A stretch of 64,000 bases of DNA from JAWLBY01 sp041687455 (GTDB taxonomy: Bacteria; Pseudomonadota; Gammaproteobacteria; Xanthomonadales; Xanthomonadaceae), in assembly GCA_041687455.1 (NCBI GenBank), contig JAWLBY010000010.1, positions 84,176-148,175 on the forward strand, written 5' to 3'. Shown here in pieces: positions 8,770 to 17,846 of the stretch (its first letter is position 1; every line of letters starts with the position of its first letter). The notes beneath the pieces were generated by a model. That model was not told the DNA's origin and made no database searches. It saw only the letters and a list, made by a program, of their open reading frames with translations. A program made the position numbers and the translations under genes.

Positions 8770-11700
8770 TCACGCTGCCGCGCGCCCGGCCAGTGTCCCG
8801 ATCGTGCGGATCAGTCGCGCCGGGTCGACCGGTTTCGACAGATGTTCCTGGTAGCCGGCCTCGATCGCGCGCGCCACGTCGGCGCCGGCGGCAAAGGCAG
8901 TCAGTGCGATGGCCGGCAGATCGCCGCCGCGGTCCGGCGAACGCGCGCGCAGCCGGCGCATGAACTCGTAGCCGTCGCAGTCGGGCATCGCGATGTCGCT
9001 GACGACGACGTTCGGCCGCCGGGCATCGATCGCCTGCAGGCCGTCGCTGGCGGACGCCGCCTCGACCACTTCGGCATGCACGCCTTCGAGCATCGTGGCG
9101 AGCAGGCGCCGGGTGTCGGCATCGTCCTCGACGATCAGCACGCGCACTCCGTCGAGCTGTCGCTCGCCGGCATCAGTCTCGGCAGCCGCAGCGACCGGCG
9201 GAGCTGCGTCGATCGCTTCCGCAGTGCTGCCGGCAAGTCGGCGCGGCAGCGATACCGTGAAGGTTGCACCGCGGCCCTCGCCGTCACTGATGGCATGCAC
9301 GGTGCCGCCGTGCAGCTCGACCAGTTGCTGGACCAGGGCCAGGCCGAGTCCGAGGCCGGCATGGCGGCGCGTGATCGATGCGTCGGCCTGGCGGAAACGG
9401 CCGAACAGATGCGGCAGGAAATCCGGTCGGATGCCCTCGCCGGTGTCGGACACGACGATCTGCAGGCAGTCCTGCTGCTCGCGCAGCGCCACCGTCACGC
9501 GGCCGCCGGTGGGCGTGAACTTGACCGCGTTGCTGAGCAGGTTCCACAGCACCTGCTGGATCCGTGCCGGATCGGCGGTGGCGCGTGTGTCGAGGTCGAT
9601 CGGGACTTCGAGGGTCAGCGCGATCTGCTTGCCATCGGCGGCGGTACGAACGGTCGTCAAGGCGGCGTCGACGATCTCGCGAAGGTCGATCTGCTGCGGC
9701 TCGAGCCGCATCCGTCCGGACACGATCCGGCTCATGTCGAGCAGGTCGTCGACCAGGCCGGCCTGCGCGCGCGCATTGCGTTCGATCGCGCGGATGCCCT
9801 CGGCCTGCTGGGCCGGCGACAGCCGGCCAAGGCCGAGCAGATGGATCCAGCCGAGTATCGCGTTCAGCGGAGTGCGCAGTTCATGCGACAGCGTGGCGAG
9901 GAATTCGTCCTTGAGCCGGCTCTGTTCCTCGGCGCGCGCACGTGCCTCGCGTTCGGCCGACAACAGTCGGCGCACCTCCTGTTCGGCGCGGGCGCGCTGG
10001 ATCAGCGTCCAGCTTCGCTCGGCCACCTCCTCGACCAGGCTGCATTCGTCGGCAGTCCAGTGCCGCGGTTCGCGCTGGTGCACCGACAGCAGCGCGGCCA
10101 GCCGGCCGGCCTTGATCAGTGGTACCGCCATCCAGGCCCGGGATTCGATCGCATGCCATTGCTGTCGCTGCTCGCGCGTCAGCGGATCGGTGTCGACGTC
10201 GTCGATGGCGCAGGTGCAACCCTCGAGAATCGTCTGGCGCAATTGCGGGCCGACGTGGCGCAGCGGATGCGTGCCGCGAATGCTCGCGACGCCTTGCGTG
10301 TAGTCGTTGGCAACCTGCAGGTCGAGTGTGTCCGGGTCGAGCTCGGCGTAGCAGCAGCGCGAGACTCGCAGCCGCGCGCCGAGTACCGTGGCGACAAGCG
10401 CCATCATGTCTTCAGGCTCGGTCAGCGGACGCAGCCGGTCGCTCAGTTCCATCATCAGTTGCTGGCGCATCACGCTGCGCTGGAGCTGGTCTTCCTCGCG
10501 ACGGCGTTGGGTGATGTCGGCGACGACGCCGATCAGGCCGGTGACGCGGTCCTGGTCGTCCAGTACGCAGCGTCCCAGCAGCGAGATCCAGACCGGCTCG
10601 CCAGCTCCGTTGCGGATGCAGGTTTCGGCGGAGTAGTTGCTGCGTTGCTCGATCGCATGTTCGAGCAGGTCATCGATCCGCGCGCGGTCGTCCGGATCGA
10701 TGCGCGCGATCAGCTCCTGGTGGCCGAGCTCGTGGCGCGGTGCGACGCCGAGGATGTCGGCCGCGCGTGGCGACAGCGAGATGCGATCTCGATCGCGGTC
10801 CCAGCGCCAGTCCCCGAGCCGGGCCGCTTCCAGCGCCAGTTGCAATCGCTCATGGCTCTGCCGCAGAGATTGCTCGGTTTCACGCCGTGACGTCACGTCG
10901 ATGACACTGCCGACCACGCGTCGGGCACGGCCGCTGCTGTCGCGTTCGAGCAGACCGGAGTATTCGAACCAGCGAATGCCACCGTCGGGCAGCACCACGC
11001 GATACTCGCCCGCTGCGCGGTCGGTCGCGCCGGCCGCCCCTGACGTGAACAGGTGGCGCAACTGCCCGAACAGCGCGTCGCGGTCGGCCGGATGCACGCG
11101 CTCGCGCCAGGTTGCGAAATCCAGCCGGCTGGAACCGGGCGGCAGTCCGAACAGCCGGTAGAACTGCTCCGAACCGGTCGCGTAGCCGAGCTCGGGGTCG
11201 GATTCGTAGGTGCCGACGCCGCCGGCGGTCTGCGCCAGTTCGAGCCGCTGCTGGGCGCGCCGGAGATCGTGTTCGGCACGCTTGCGTTCGGTGATGTCGG
11301 CGATCGTGCCGACCAGCCGGATCGGTCGACCGTGGTCGTCGAAGTCGGCGAGCCCGTAGGCAGCGACCCAGCGTTGCCGGTCACCGTCGAGCCGGATCCG
11401 GTACTCGGAGGAATAGGGCGGCTCGCGCTTGCGCTCGAGCGCATCGCGCAGCATCGCCTCGACCTGGCCGCGGTCATCGGGATGAATGACCTCGAGTACC
11501 GTCGACAGCGGCGCCGACAGGTGGTCGAACTCGAAGATCGCAGCCGAACGTGCGTCCCAGCTCAGCAGGCCGGTTGCCGGCCGGTACTGGAATGCGCCGA
11601 GTGCGGCGGCATCGAGTGCCAGTTGGCGTTCTTCGGCCAGTTTCCGCCGCGAGCGTTCGGCGAGCACGTGACCGGTGTCCTCGACGCAGGTGCAGAGCAG

Positions 11701-12153
11701 GCCGGCAATCCGGCCGTGATCGTCGAACAACGGGCTCTGCGACCAGGTGAACCAGGCCTGCTCGGTGTTGCCTCCGCGCCGGAGCAGCCACATGCCGCGC
11801 TCGAACCAGGTCGATTCGCCGCGTTCCAGCACGGCGCGTGCCTGTTCCGCGAGGTCCGGCCACGCGCGCGACCAGACCGCCGCGGCCGCTCGGCCGAGGG
11901 CGGCAGGATGGTGCCGGCCGAGCAGCGGAGCATAGGCGTCGTTGTACAGCAGGATCTGATCCGGACCCCACCACAGATACATCGGAAAGCGCGAGTGCAG
12001 GCAGATCTGCACCGCGGTGCGCAGGCTCGGGGGCCACTCTTCACGTGCGCCGAGCGGCGTGTCCTGCCATCGATGCGCGGCGATGCGCGCTGCCATGTCG
12101 GGCATCGGCGAGCGGCTGCCCGAGTCGGAGGCTGTTGCGTCCGGATCGCCCAC
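8770..12153 (-). CDS. Hybrid sensor histidine kinase with multiple PAS domains, GAF and receiver
   Basis: A 1127-residue signalling protein with no membrane segment, so probably a cytosolic sensor. In order it has an N-terminal PAS-like fold (about 30-160), further PAS/PAC units up to about residue 575 (PAC ends read IADITERK, VIDVTSRR and VVADITQRR), a GAF domain (about 590-740), HisKA with H-box ATLSHELRTPLNAILG (phospho-His near 757), a HATPase with NLLSNAVKF and GLGLGLALVQQL, and a C-terminal receiver with phospho-Asp near 1051 (VVSDIAMPD). It should autophosphorylate and pass phosphate to its own receiver. Ligand and output partner are not apparent. It is divergent from the histidine operon. 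Confidence 0.93.
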   Translation of the reverse strand: MGDPDATASDSGSRSPMPDMAARIAAHRWQDTPLGAREEWPPSLRTAVQICLHSRFPMYLWWGPDQILLYNDAYAPLLGRHHPAALGRAAAAVWSRAWPDLAEQARAVLERGESTWFERGMWLLRRGGNTEQAWFTWSQSPLFDDHGRIAGLLCTCVEDTGHVLAERSRRKLAEERQLALDAAALGAFQYRPATGLLSWDARSAAIFEFDHLSAPLSTVLEVIHPDDRGQVEAMLRDALERKREPPYSSEYRIRLDGDRQRWVAAYGLADFDDHGRPIRLVGTIADITERKRAEHDLRRAQQRLELAQTAGGVGTYESDPELGYATGSEQFYRLFGLPPGSSRLDFATWRERVHPADRDALFGQLRHLFTSGAAGATDRAAGEYRVVLPDGGIRWFEYSGLLERDSSGRARRVVGSVIDVTSRRETEQSLRQSHERLQLALEAARLGDWRWDRDRDRISLSPRAADILGVAPRHELGHQELIARIDPDDRARIDDLLEHAIEQRSNYSAETCIRNGAGEPVWISLLGRCVLDDQDRVTGLIGVVADITQRRREEDQLQRSVMRQQLMMELSDRLRPLTEPEDMMALVATVLGARLRVSRCCYAELDPDTLDLQVANDYTQGVASIRGTHPLRHVGPQLRQTILEGCTCAIDDVDTDPLTREQRQQWHAIESRAWMAVPLIKAGRLAALLSVHQREPRHWTADECSLVEEVAERSWTLIQRARAEQEVRRLLSAEREARARAEEQSRLKDEFLATLSHELRTPLNAILGWIHLLGLGRLSPAQQAEGIRAIERNARAQAGLVDDLLDMSRIVSGRMRLEPQQIDLREIVDAALTTVRTAADGKQIALTLEVPIDLDTRATADPARIQQVLWNLLSNAVKFTPTGGRVTVALREQQDCLQIVVSDTGEGIRPDFLPHLFGRFRQADASITRRHAGLGLGLALVQQLVELHGGTVHAISDGEGRGATFTVSLPRRLAGSTAEAIDAAPPVAAAAETDAGERQLDGVRVLIVEDDADTRRLLATMLEGVHAEVVEAASASDGLQAIDARRPNVVVSDIAMPDCDGYEFMRRLRARSPDRGGDLPAIALTAFAAGADVARAIEAGYQEHLSKPVDPARLIRTIGTLAGRAAA

Positions 12154-12303
12154 ACGCCCTCCCTGCCGGCGAGGTACTGACGGCCTTCCACCGTACTGCG
12201 ATTGCCGACCGTCGTTCAGCGCTGCGTGGCGATCCGGTCAGCTCCGGTTCGGTCGACGGGCGGTCGGGAGGTGTGTGGCCGTGGCCGCGCCGGCATCGGA
12301 GTG

Positions 12304-12344
12304 TTGTCGATCGTGATCGATCGATGTAATGTAACAACGCATTA
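12304..12344 (+). promoter_or_regulatory. Candidate histidine operon promoter with an operator-like inverted repeat
   Basis: An AT-rich island precedes the TrpR-like gene. TTGTCG (12304-12309) could be the -35, with TGTAAT (12325-12330, spacing 15) or TAATGT (12327-12332, spacing 17) as -10. TAATG (12327-12331) and CATTA (12340-12344) form an inverted repeat around 8 nt, overlapping the -10 region, where a repressor would block transcription. The TrpR-like protein encoded immediately downstream is an obvious candidate to bind it; that link is inference. Confidence 0.4.
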
Positions 12345-12359
12345 GCACATTGATCCGAC

Positions 12360-12683
12360 ATGAAACGACGCGCCGTCCAGCCCGAGCAGGTTCCGATCGA
12401 CCCGGTCGATGCGTTGTGCGACGCGTTCGCGCGGCTCGGCACGGCAGTTGAAGTGCGGGCGTTTCTCGACGACCTGTGCACGCCGGCCGAGATCGAGGCG
12501 ATGGCCGATCGCTGGCGGGTGATCCCGCTGCTGCTGGAAGGACAGCCGTACCGCGAGATCCACGACCGCACCGCGGTCAGCGTGACGACCATCGGACGGG
12601 TGGCCCGCTGCCTCGAACGCGGCGCCGGCGGCTACCGGCTGGCTGCCGAGCGCTGCGGCCTGCTCGAGGAGGTCGCGACATGA
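12360..12683 (+). CDS. TrpR-like YerC/YecD family regulator at the head of the histidine operon
   Basis: A 107-residue all-helical DNA-binding protein of the Trp-repressor superfamily. The segment DDLCTPAEIEAMADRWRVIPLLLEGQPY matches the first helices of TrpR, and REIHDRTAVSVTTIGRVARCL matches the helix-turn-helix. YerC/YecD-type genes often start histidine operons in Xanthomonas relatives, which is the basis for expecting that it controls this operon, perhaps with histidine or an intermediate as effector (inference). A 160-nt gap separates it from hisG. An AT-rich promoter region with an inverted repeat lies just upstream. Confidence 0.85.
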   Translation: MKRRAVQPEQVPIDPVDALCDAFARLGTAVEVRAFLDDLCTPAEIEAMADRWRVIPLLLEGQPYREIHDRTAVSVTTIGRVARCLERGAGGYRLAAERCGLLEEVAT

Positions 12684-12843
12684 CCGGCCCGGAACGCGCG
12701 ATGCACCAGGTGGCCGTCTGCGGGCGCAGTCGCAACCGACATCGATAGTCGACGTCGCGCGCGCGCGTTCACGCGCCGCGCCCGCTGGTCGCACCCTGCC
12801 TGGCTGCGGCGCCGTCGTTCCGCCTGTTCCGGATCTTCCCGAG

Positions 12844-13746
12844 ATGAAACCACGTGATCGTCTGCGCATCGCCGCGCAGAAGTCCGGCCGCCTGAGTGGC
12901 CCCGGACGTGAACTGCTGACCCGTTCCGGCCTCGACTTCCGCGAGAGCCGCGATCGCCTGTTCTGCTACGGCGACGGCGAACCGGTCGACCTGCTGCTGG
13001 TCCGCGACGACGACATTCCCGGCCTGATCGAGGAGGGCGTCTGCGACCTCGGCATCGTCGGCCGCAACGTGCTGGCCGAGCAGCAGGCCGCGGCCAGCCG
13101 TGGTCGGGCCGATGGCGTCCCGTATGTCGAGCTGCGCGCGCTCGGTTTCGGCCGCTGCCGGCTCGCGATCGCGGTGCCGCACGAGTTCGCCTGGAGCGGG
13201 CCGTCCGACCTGGACGGACTGCGCATCGCGACCTCGTACCCGAATCTGCTGGCCGACTGGCTCGAGCGACAGTCGGTGCGGGCGGAAGTCGTCACGCTGT
13301 CCGGATCGGTGGAGATCGCACCGCGGCTGGGCAAGGCGGAGGCGATCTGCGACCTGGTGTCGACCGGCGCGACGCTGGCCGCCAACCAGTTGCGCGAGAC
13401 GGTGACCGTGTTCGACAGCGAGGCGGTGCTGATCGGCCCGGGGCGGCCGCTGGCCGATGCACGCGGCGAGATCGCCGCACGGCTGCTGCGTCGACTCGAT
13501 GGCGTGCTGCAGGTCCGTGACAGCCGGCTGGTGATGCTGCAGGTCGATCGCGCCGAGCTGGCGGCCGTGGTCCGGCTGCTGCCGGCCAGCGAGCCGCCGA
13601 GCGTGCTGGCGATCGACGGCCGCAGCGATTGCGTCGAACTGCAGGCGCTGTGCCGCGGCACGATCACCTGGCGCCAGCTCGAAGACATCAAGCGGGCCGG
13701 CGGGCGGCGCCTGCTGGTGCTGCCGGTGGAGCAGATGCTGGCATGA
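12844..13746 (+). CDS. hisG: ATP phosphoribosyltransferase, long form
   Basis: Catalyses the first committed step of histidine synthesis, condensing ATP with PRPP to phosphoribosyl-ATP. At 300 residues it is the long HisG type, with a C-terminal ACT-like regulatory domain (from about 225, DSRLVMLQVDRAEL) that confers histidine feedback and removes the need for HisZ. Visible are RIAAQKSGRLSGPG at the N-terminus, the GICDLGIVGRN-like EEGVCDLGIVGRN, and DLVSTGATLAAN, the PRPP-binding loop region. The 160 nt upstream contain a 22-codon open frame (from 12680, overlapping the previous stop) with only two His codons; no convincing attenuator was found. Confidence 0.96.
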   Translation: MKPRDRLRIAAQKSGRLSGPGRELLTRSGLDFRESRDRLFCYGDGEPVDLLLVRDDDIPGLIEEGVCDLGIVGRNVLAEQQAAASRGRADGVPYVELRALGFGRCRLAIAVPHEFAWSGPSDLDGLRIATSYPNLLADWLERQSVRAEVVTLSGSVEIAPRLGKAEAICDLVSTGATLAANQLRETVTVFDSEAVLIGPGRPLADARGEIAARLLRRLDGVLQVRDSRLVMLQVDRAELAAVVRLLPASEPPSVLAIDGRSDCVELQALCRGTITWRQLEDIKRAGGRRLLVLPVEQMLA

Positions 13747-15053
13747 AGACGATCGACTGGAACGCGCTCGACGAGTCCGCGCGTCGCGAGGCGCTGATGC
13801 GACCGGCCCGCGTCCGCGAGACCGAGCTCGGTGCGGCGGTGGCCCGGATCCTGCGCCAGGTGCGCGCCGACGGCGACAGCACCCTGCGTGCGCTGACGCG
13901 CCGTTTCGATGGCTGCGAACTGGATGCCCTCGAGGTGCCGTCGCAGGCATTCGATGTCGCCGAGCGCCACGTCGACCGCGCCACGCGACAGGCGATGGCG
14001 CAGGCCGCCGTCCGGATCGAGCGCTTCCACGCCGCCGGCACGCCGTCCGGATACGTCGTCGAGACCGCGCCCGGCGTGCGCTGCGAACGGATCGTCCGGC
14101 CGATCGAGCCGGTCGGGCTGTACGTGCCGGCCGGCACCGCGCCATTGCCGTCGACCGCGCTGATGCTCGGCATACCGGCGCAACTGGCCGGCTGCCGCGA
14201 GGTCGTGCTGTGCACGCCGCCGCGTGCCGACGGCGCGGTCGATCCGGCCGTGCTGGTCGCGGCGCGAATGACCGGCGTCACGCGCGTGTTCCGGCTCGGC
14301 GGCGCGCAGGCGATTGCGGCGATGGCCTACGGCAGCGAGTCGGTACCCCGCTGCGACAAACTGTTCGGACCGGGCAATGCCTGGGTCACCGAGGCGAAGC
14401 TGCAGGTATCGGTCGATCCGGACGGTGCGGCGATCGACCTGCCGGCCGGCCCGTCCGAAGTGCTGGTGATCGCCGACCGTTCGGCCGATCCGGAATACGT
14501 CGCGGCCGATCTGCTGTCGCAGGCCGAGCACGGCGCCGACTCGCAGGCGCTGCTGGTCAGCGACGCTCCGGAACTGCTGGAAAAGGTCGGTGAGCAACTG
14601 CGTCTGCAGGCGGCCGAACTGCCGCGGGCCGCGATCGTCGATGCCGCGCTGGCGCACGCGCGCCTGATCCACGTCACGGATCTCGCGCAGGCGGTCGAGT
14701 TGTCGAACCGCTACGCCCCGGAGCATCTGATTCTTGCCGTCGACGAGCCACGGAGCTGGCTGCCGCGGGTCCGCGCGGCCGGCTCGGTGTTCCTCGGTCA
14801 CTACTCACCGGAGGCGCTTGGTGATTACTGCAGCGGCACCAATCACGTGCTGCCGACCTACGGTGCCGCGCGCGCGTACAGCGGCGTATCGGTCGCGAGC
14901 TTCCAGACCTGGATCACCGTGCAGCAGGTCAGCGCCGAGGGGCTGGCTGCCATCGGGCCCGATGCGGCGACGTTGGCTCGCGCCGAGCAACTGGCCGGGC
15001 ACGAGCGTGCGGTCACGCGTCGGCTGGCGCGACTGGCGGAGGGCAGGCGATGA
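13743..15053 (+). CDS. hisD: Histidinol dehydrogenase
   Basis: Performs the last two oxidations of the pathway, L-histidinol to L-histidine with two NAD+. The 436-residue protein has family landmarks VGLYVPAGTAPLPSTALML, FRLGGAQAIAAMAYG, DLPAGPSEVLVIAD and SQAEHGADSQ, with conserved zinc-binding residues in the last, and the C-terminal HYSPEALGDYCSGTNHVLPT. ATG 13743 overlaps the hisG stop by 4 nt; earlier in-frame codons lie inside hisG and are not used. Confidence 0.97.
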   Translation: MKTIDWNALDESARREALMRPARVRETELGAAVARILRQVRADGDSTLRALTRRFDGCELDALEVPSQAFDVAERHVDRATRQAMAQAAVRIERFHAAGTPSGYVVETAPGVRCERIVRPIEPVGLYVPAGTAPLPSTALMLGIPAQLAGCREVVLCTPPRADGAVDPAVLVAARMTGVTRVFRLGGAQAIAAMAYGSESVPRCDKLFGPGNAWVTEAKLQVSVDPDGAAIDLPAGPSEVLVIADRSADPEYVAADLLSQAEHGADSQALLVSDAPELLEKVGEQLRLQAAELPRAAIVDAALAHARLIHVTDLAQAVELSNRYAPEHLILAVDEPRSWLPRVRAAGSVFLGHYSPEALGDYCSGTNHVLPTYGAARAYSGVSVASFQTWITVQQVSAEGLAAIGPDAATLARAEQLAGHERAVTRRLARLAEGRR

Positions 15054-16159
15054 GCGCGTGCGAACCTGCACGGCGCGGCGCCGCCGCAGCGGACGGACTC
15101 TCGCTGCTGCGCGAGGATCTGCGCGGATTCGCCGGTTACGCATCGGCACGCAGCGAGGCGAGCGGCGGCGAGCTGCTGCTGAATGCCAACGAGAGCCCGT
15201 GGCCGGCGCCGGACGACGTGTCGGCGCTGAACCGCTATCCCGATCCGCAGCCGGCCGCGCTGGTCGATCGTCTCGCCGAGCTTTACGGCATCGACCCGGC
15301 CTGGCTGCTGGTCGGCCGCGGCAGCGACGAGGCGATCGACCTGCTGGTCCGCGCGACGTGCCGGCCGGGCCGCGATGCCGTGCTGGTCGTACCGCCGACG
15401 TTCGGCATGTATGCCGTCTGCGCCCGCGTGCACGGCGCGCGGCTGGTCGAAGTGCCGCGGTCGGCGACGACGCTCGAACTCGATGCCGACGCGCTGCTCG
15501 CGGCAGTCGACGACGAGGTCAGGCTGCTGTTCGTCTGTTCCCCGAACAATCCGACCGGCGATGCGATTGCCGCCACGACGATCGAACGGCTGGCGCGCTC
15601 GCTCGCCGGTCGCGCATTGGTGGTTGTCGACGAGGCCTACGCGGAGTACTGCGGAGAGACCGCGGTCGGACTGGTGAACCGTCATCCGAATCTGGCCGTG
15701 CTGCGGACGCTGTCGAAAGCCTACGGGCTGGCCGGTGCCCGGGTCGGCTGCCTGGTCGCCGATCCGGCCGTGATCGGCGTGCTGCGATCGATCATGGCGC
15801 CGTATCCGCTGCCGACGCCGAGCGTGCAGGCGGCGCTGGGCGCGCTGCGCCCGGCAGCAGTGGCGCTGGCACGTAGCCGCGCCGCACTGGTCGGCGAAGA
15901 GCGTGAGCGGCTCGCCGGCCGCCTAGGCGAGTTGCCGCAGGTGCGACGGATCTTTCCGTCGCGCGGCAACTTCCTGCTGGTCCGGTTTGCCGACGCCGCC
16001 GCGGTCTACCGTGATGCGCTGTCCGCCGGCATCGTGCTGCGCGATGTCAGCCGTCAGCCGGGGCTGCAGGACTGTCTGCGGATATCGATCGGCACGCCAC
16101 AGCAGAACGATCGGCTGCTTGCCGTGCTCGCTGCCGCCGCCGATGGAGCGCGGCAATGA
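15050..16159 (+). CDS. hisC: Histidinol-phosphate aminotransferase
   Basis: PLP-dependent class II aminotransferase (369 aa) that converts imidazole acetol phosphate to histidinol phosphate using glutamate. LLLNANESPWPAP opens the fold, GRGSDEAIDLLVR binds the phosphate end of PLP, CSPNNPTGD and VVVDEAYAEYCG contact the ring, and the Schiff-base Lys lies in RTLSKAYGLAGARVG. It overlaps hisD by 4 nt and hisB by 4 nt. Confidence 0.96.
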   Translation: MSACEPARRGAAAADGLSLLREDLRGFAGYASARSEASGGELLLNANESPWPAPDDVSALNRYPDPQPAALVDRLAELYGIDPAWLLVGRGSDEAIDLLVRATCRPGRDAVLVVPPTFGMYAVCARVHGARLVEVPRSATTLELDADALLAAVDDEVRLLFVCSPNNPTGDAIAATTIERLARSLAGRALVVVDEAYAEYCGETAVGLVNRHPNLAVLRTLSKAYGLAGARVGCLVADPAVIGVLRSIMAPYPLPTPSVQAALGALRPAAVALARSRAALVGEERERLAGRLGELPQVRRIFPSRGNFLLVRFADAAAVYRDALSAGIVLRDVSRQPGLQDCLRISIGTPQQNDRLLAVLAAAADGARQ

Positions 16160-17259
16160 CCCGGATCCTGTTCATCGACCGCGACGGCACGCTGATCGAA
16201 GAGCCCGCCGACTGCCAGATCGACGCTTACGACAAGCTGCGTTTCGTACCCGGCATGCTGCCGGCGCTGCTGGCATTGCGCGATGCCGGTTATCAGTTCG
16301 TGATGGTCAGCAACCAGGACGGTCTCGGTAGCGACAGCTTTCCACGACGGGATTTCGAAGGCCCGCACCGTCTGCTGATGCAGTTGCTGCAATCGCAGGG
16401 CATCGTCTTCCGCGAAGTGCTGATCGACCCGAGCCGGCCGGAAGACGGATCGCCGAACCGCAAGCCCGGCCTCGGCATGGTCATGCACTACCTGCGCGAT
16501 CGGCGGGTCGACCTGGCCGGCTCGGCGGTGATCGGCGATCGCGACAGCGATCTCGCCTTCGCCGCCGCGCTCGGCGTGCGCGGCTACCGGCTCGGTCCGG
16601 ATCAGCACGACTGGCCGACGATCACCCGCGAACTGCTGGCCGGGCCGCGCAGCGCGATGATCGAACGAGTGACGCGTGAGACGAAGATCCGCGTCCGCGT
16701 CGACCTCGACCGCGCCGACGAGCCGCTGGTGATGACCGGGCTCGGGTTCTTCGACCACATGCTCGAACAACTCGGCAAGCACGGCGGATTCGCGCTCGAC
16801 GTGCAATGCGCCGGCGATCTGCACATCGACGAGCACCACACGGTCGAGGACACCGCGCTGGCGATCGGCCAGGCACTGCGGGCGGCGCTCGGCGACAAGC
16901 GTGGCATCGCGCGCTACGGATTCGCCGATCCGTCTGACCCGCCGACGCGACCGGCGGCCGGCTTCCTGCTGCCGATGGACGACGCGCTCGCCTGTGCCGC
17001 GCTCGACCTGTCCGGGCGGCCGTACTTCGCCTTCGACGGCCGCTTCACGCGACCGCAGGTCGGTGACCTGCCGACCGAGCTGGTGCCGCATTTCTTCCGT
17101 TCGCTGTGCGAAACGGCCGGGATGAACCTGCACCTGACGGTGCGCGGCGATGACAGCCATCACCAGGTCGAGGCCTGCTTCAAGGCCGTTGCGCGGGCAT
17201 TGCGGATCGCGATCGCCCGCGACGGCAGCGCGCTGCCGTCGACCAAGGGGCTGCTGTGA
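16156..17259 (+). CDS. hisB: Bifunctional histidinol-phosphatase / imidazoleglycerol-phosphate dehydratase
   Basis: The 367-residue protein joins two pathway enzymes, as in enterobacteria and xanthomonads. The N-terminal HAD phosphatase (about 1-170) has the nucleophile motif FIDRDGTLIEEP, VSNQDG, and VIGDRDSDLAFA. The C-terminal dehydratase (about 170-367) has metal-binding histidine motifs FFDHMLEQLGKHGGF, DEHHTVEDTALAIG and GDDSHHQVEACFKA. It therefore removes water from imidazoleglycerol phosphate and later dephosphorylates histidinol phosphate. Overlaps with both neighbours are 4 nt. Confidence 0.97.
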   Translation: MTRILFIDRDGTLIEEPADCQIDAYDKLRFVPGMLPALLALRDAGYQFVMVSNQDGLGSDSFPRRDFEGPHRLLMQLLQSQGIVFREVLIDPSRPEDGSPNRKPGLGMVMHYLRDRRVDLAGSAVIGDRDSDLAFAAALGVRGYRLGPDQHDWPTITRELLAGPRSAMIERVTRETKIRVRVDLDRADEPLVMTGLGFFDHMLEQLGKHGGFALDVQCAGDLHIDEHHTVEDTALAIGQALRAALGDKRGIARYGFADPSDPPTRPAAGFLLPMDDALACAALDLSGRPYFAFDGRFTRPQVGDLPTELVPHFFRSLCETAGMNLHLTVRGDDSHHQVEACFKAVARALRIAIARDGSALPSTKGLL

Positions 17260-17846
17260 GCCGCGTCGTGCTGGTCGACTCCGGCGGCAGCAACATCGCG
17301 TCGGTGCGGTACGCGCTGCAGCGGCTCGGCGTCGATGCGCCGCTGACCACCGAGCCGGGCCGGATCCTGGCGGCCGAGCGCGTGATCCTGCCCGGCGTCG
17401 GTGCGGCCGGCCCGGCGATGCAGCAGTTGCAGTCGCGCGGACTGGTCGATCTGCTGAGGCGCCTGGAGCGACCGCTGCTCGGCATCTGCGTCGGCATGCA
17501 GATCCTGTTCGAGCACTCGGACGAAGGCGACGTCGCCGGACTCGGCCTGCTGCCGGGCCGTGTCGAGCGGCTGCCGCCGGCGCCCGGCATCCGCATACCG
17601 CACAGCGGCTGGAACCGCTTGCGCACGCATCGGGCGAGTGCCTTGCTGGACGGCATCGCCGACGGCACGCCGATGTACTTCGTGCATGGCTACGCGGCGC
17701 CGGTCGGACCGGACTGCGTGGCGAGCTGCGAGCACGGCCAGCCGTTTGCGGCGATCGTGCAGCGCGGTCACGTCAGTGGCGCGCAGTTCCATCCCGAGCG
17801 CTCGGCGGCGGCCGGCGCCCGCCTGCTGGAGAACTTCCTGCGATGA
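17256..17846 (+). CDS. hisH: Imidazole glycerol phosphate synthase subunit HisH (glutaminase)
   Basis: Class I glutamine amidotransferase of 196 residues that supplies ammonia to HisF. The nucleophile Cys lies in LLGICVGMQILFE, the oxyanion region is VILPGVGAAGPAM, and the His-Glu pair of the triad is in QFHPERSAAAG. It works as a heterodimer with HisF, encoded two genes downstream. Overlaps: 4 nt with hisB and 4 nt with hisA. Confidence 0.96.
   Translation: MSRVVLVDSGGSNIASVRYALQRLGVDAPLTTEPGRILAAERVILPGVGAAGPAMQQLQSRGLVDLLRRLERPLLGICVGMQILFEHSDEGDVAGLGLLPGRVERLPPAPGIRIPHSGWNRLRTHRASALLDGIADGTPMYFVHGYAAPVGPDCVASCEHGQPFAAIVQRGHVSGAQFHPERSAAAGARLLENFLR

Noticed and set aside
12680..12748. 22-codon frame between the TrpR-like gene and hisG as a possible his leader peptide
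   Set aside because: It has only two His codons, not in a row, and no attenuator-terminator structure with a T-run follows.
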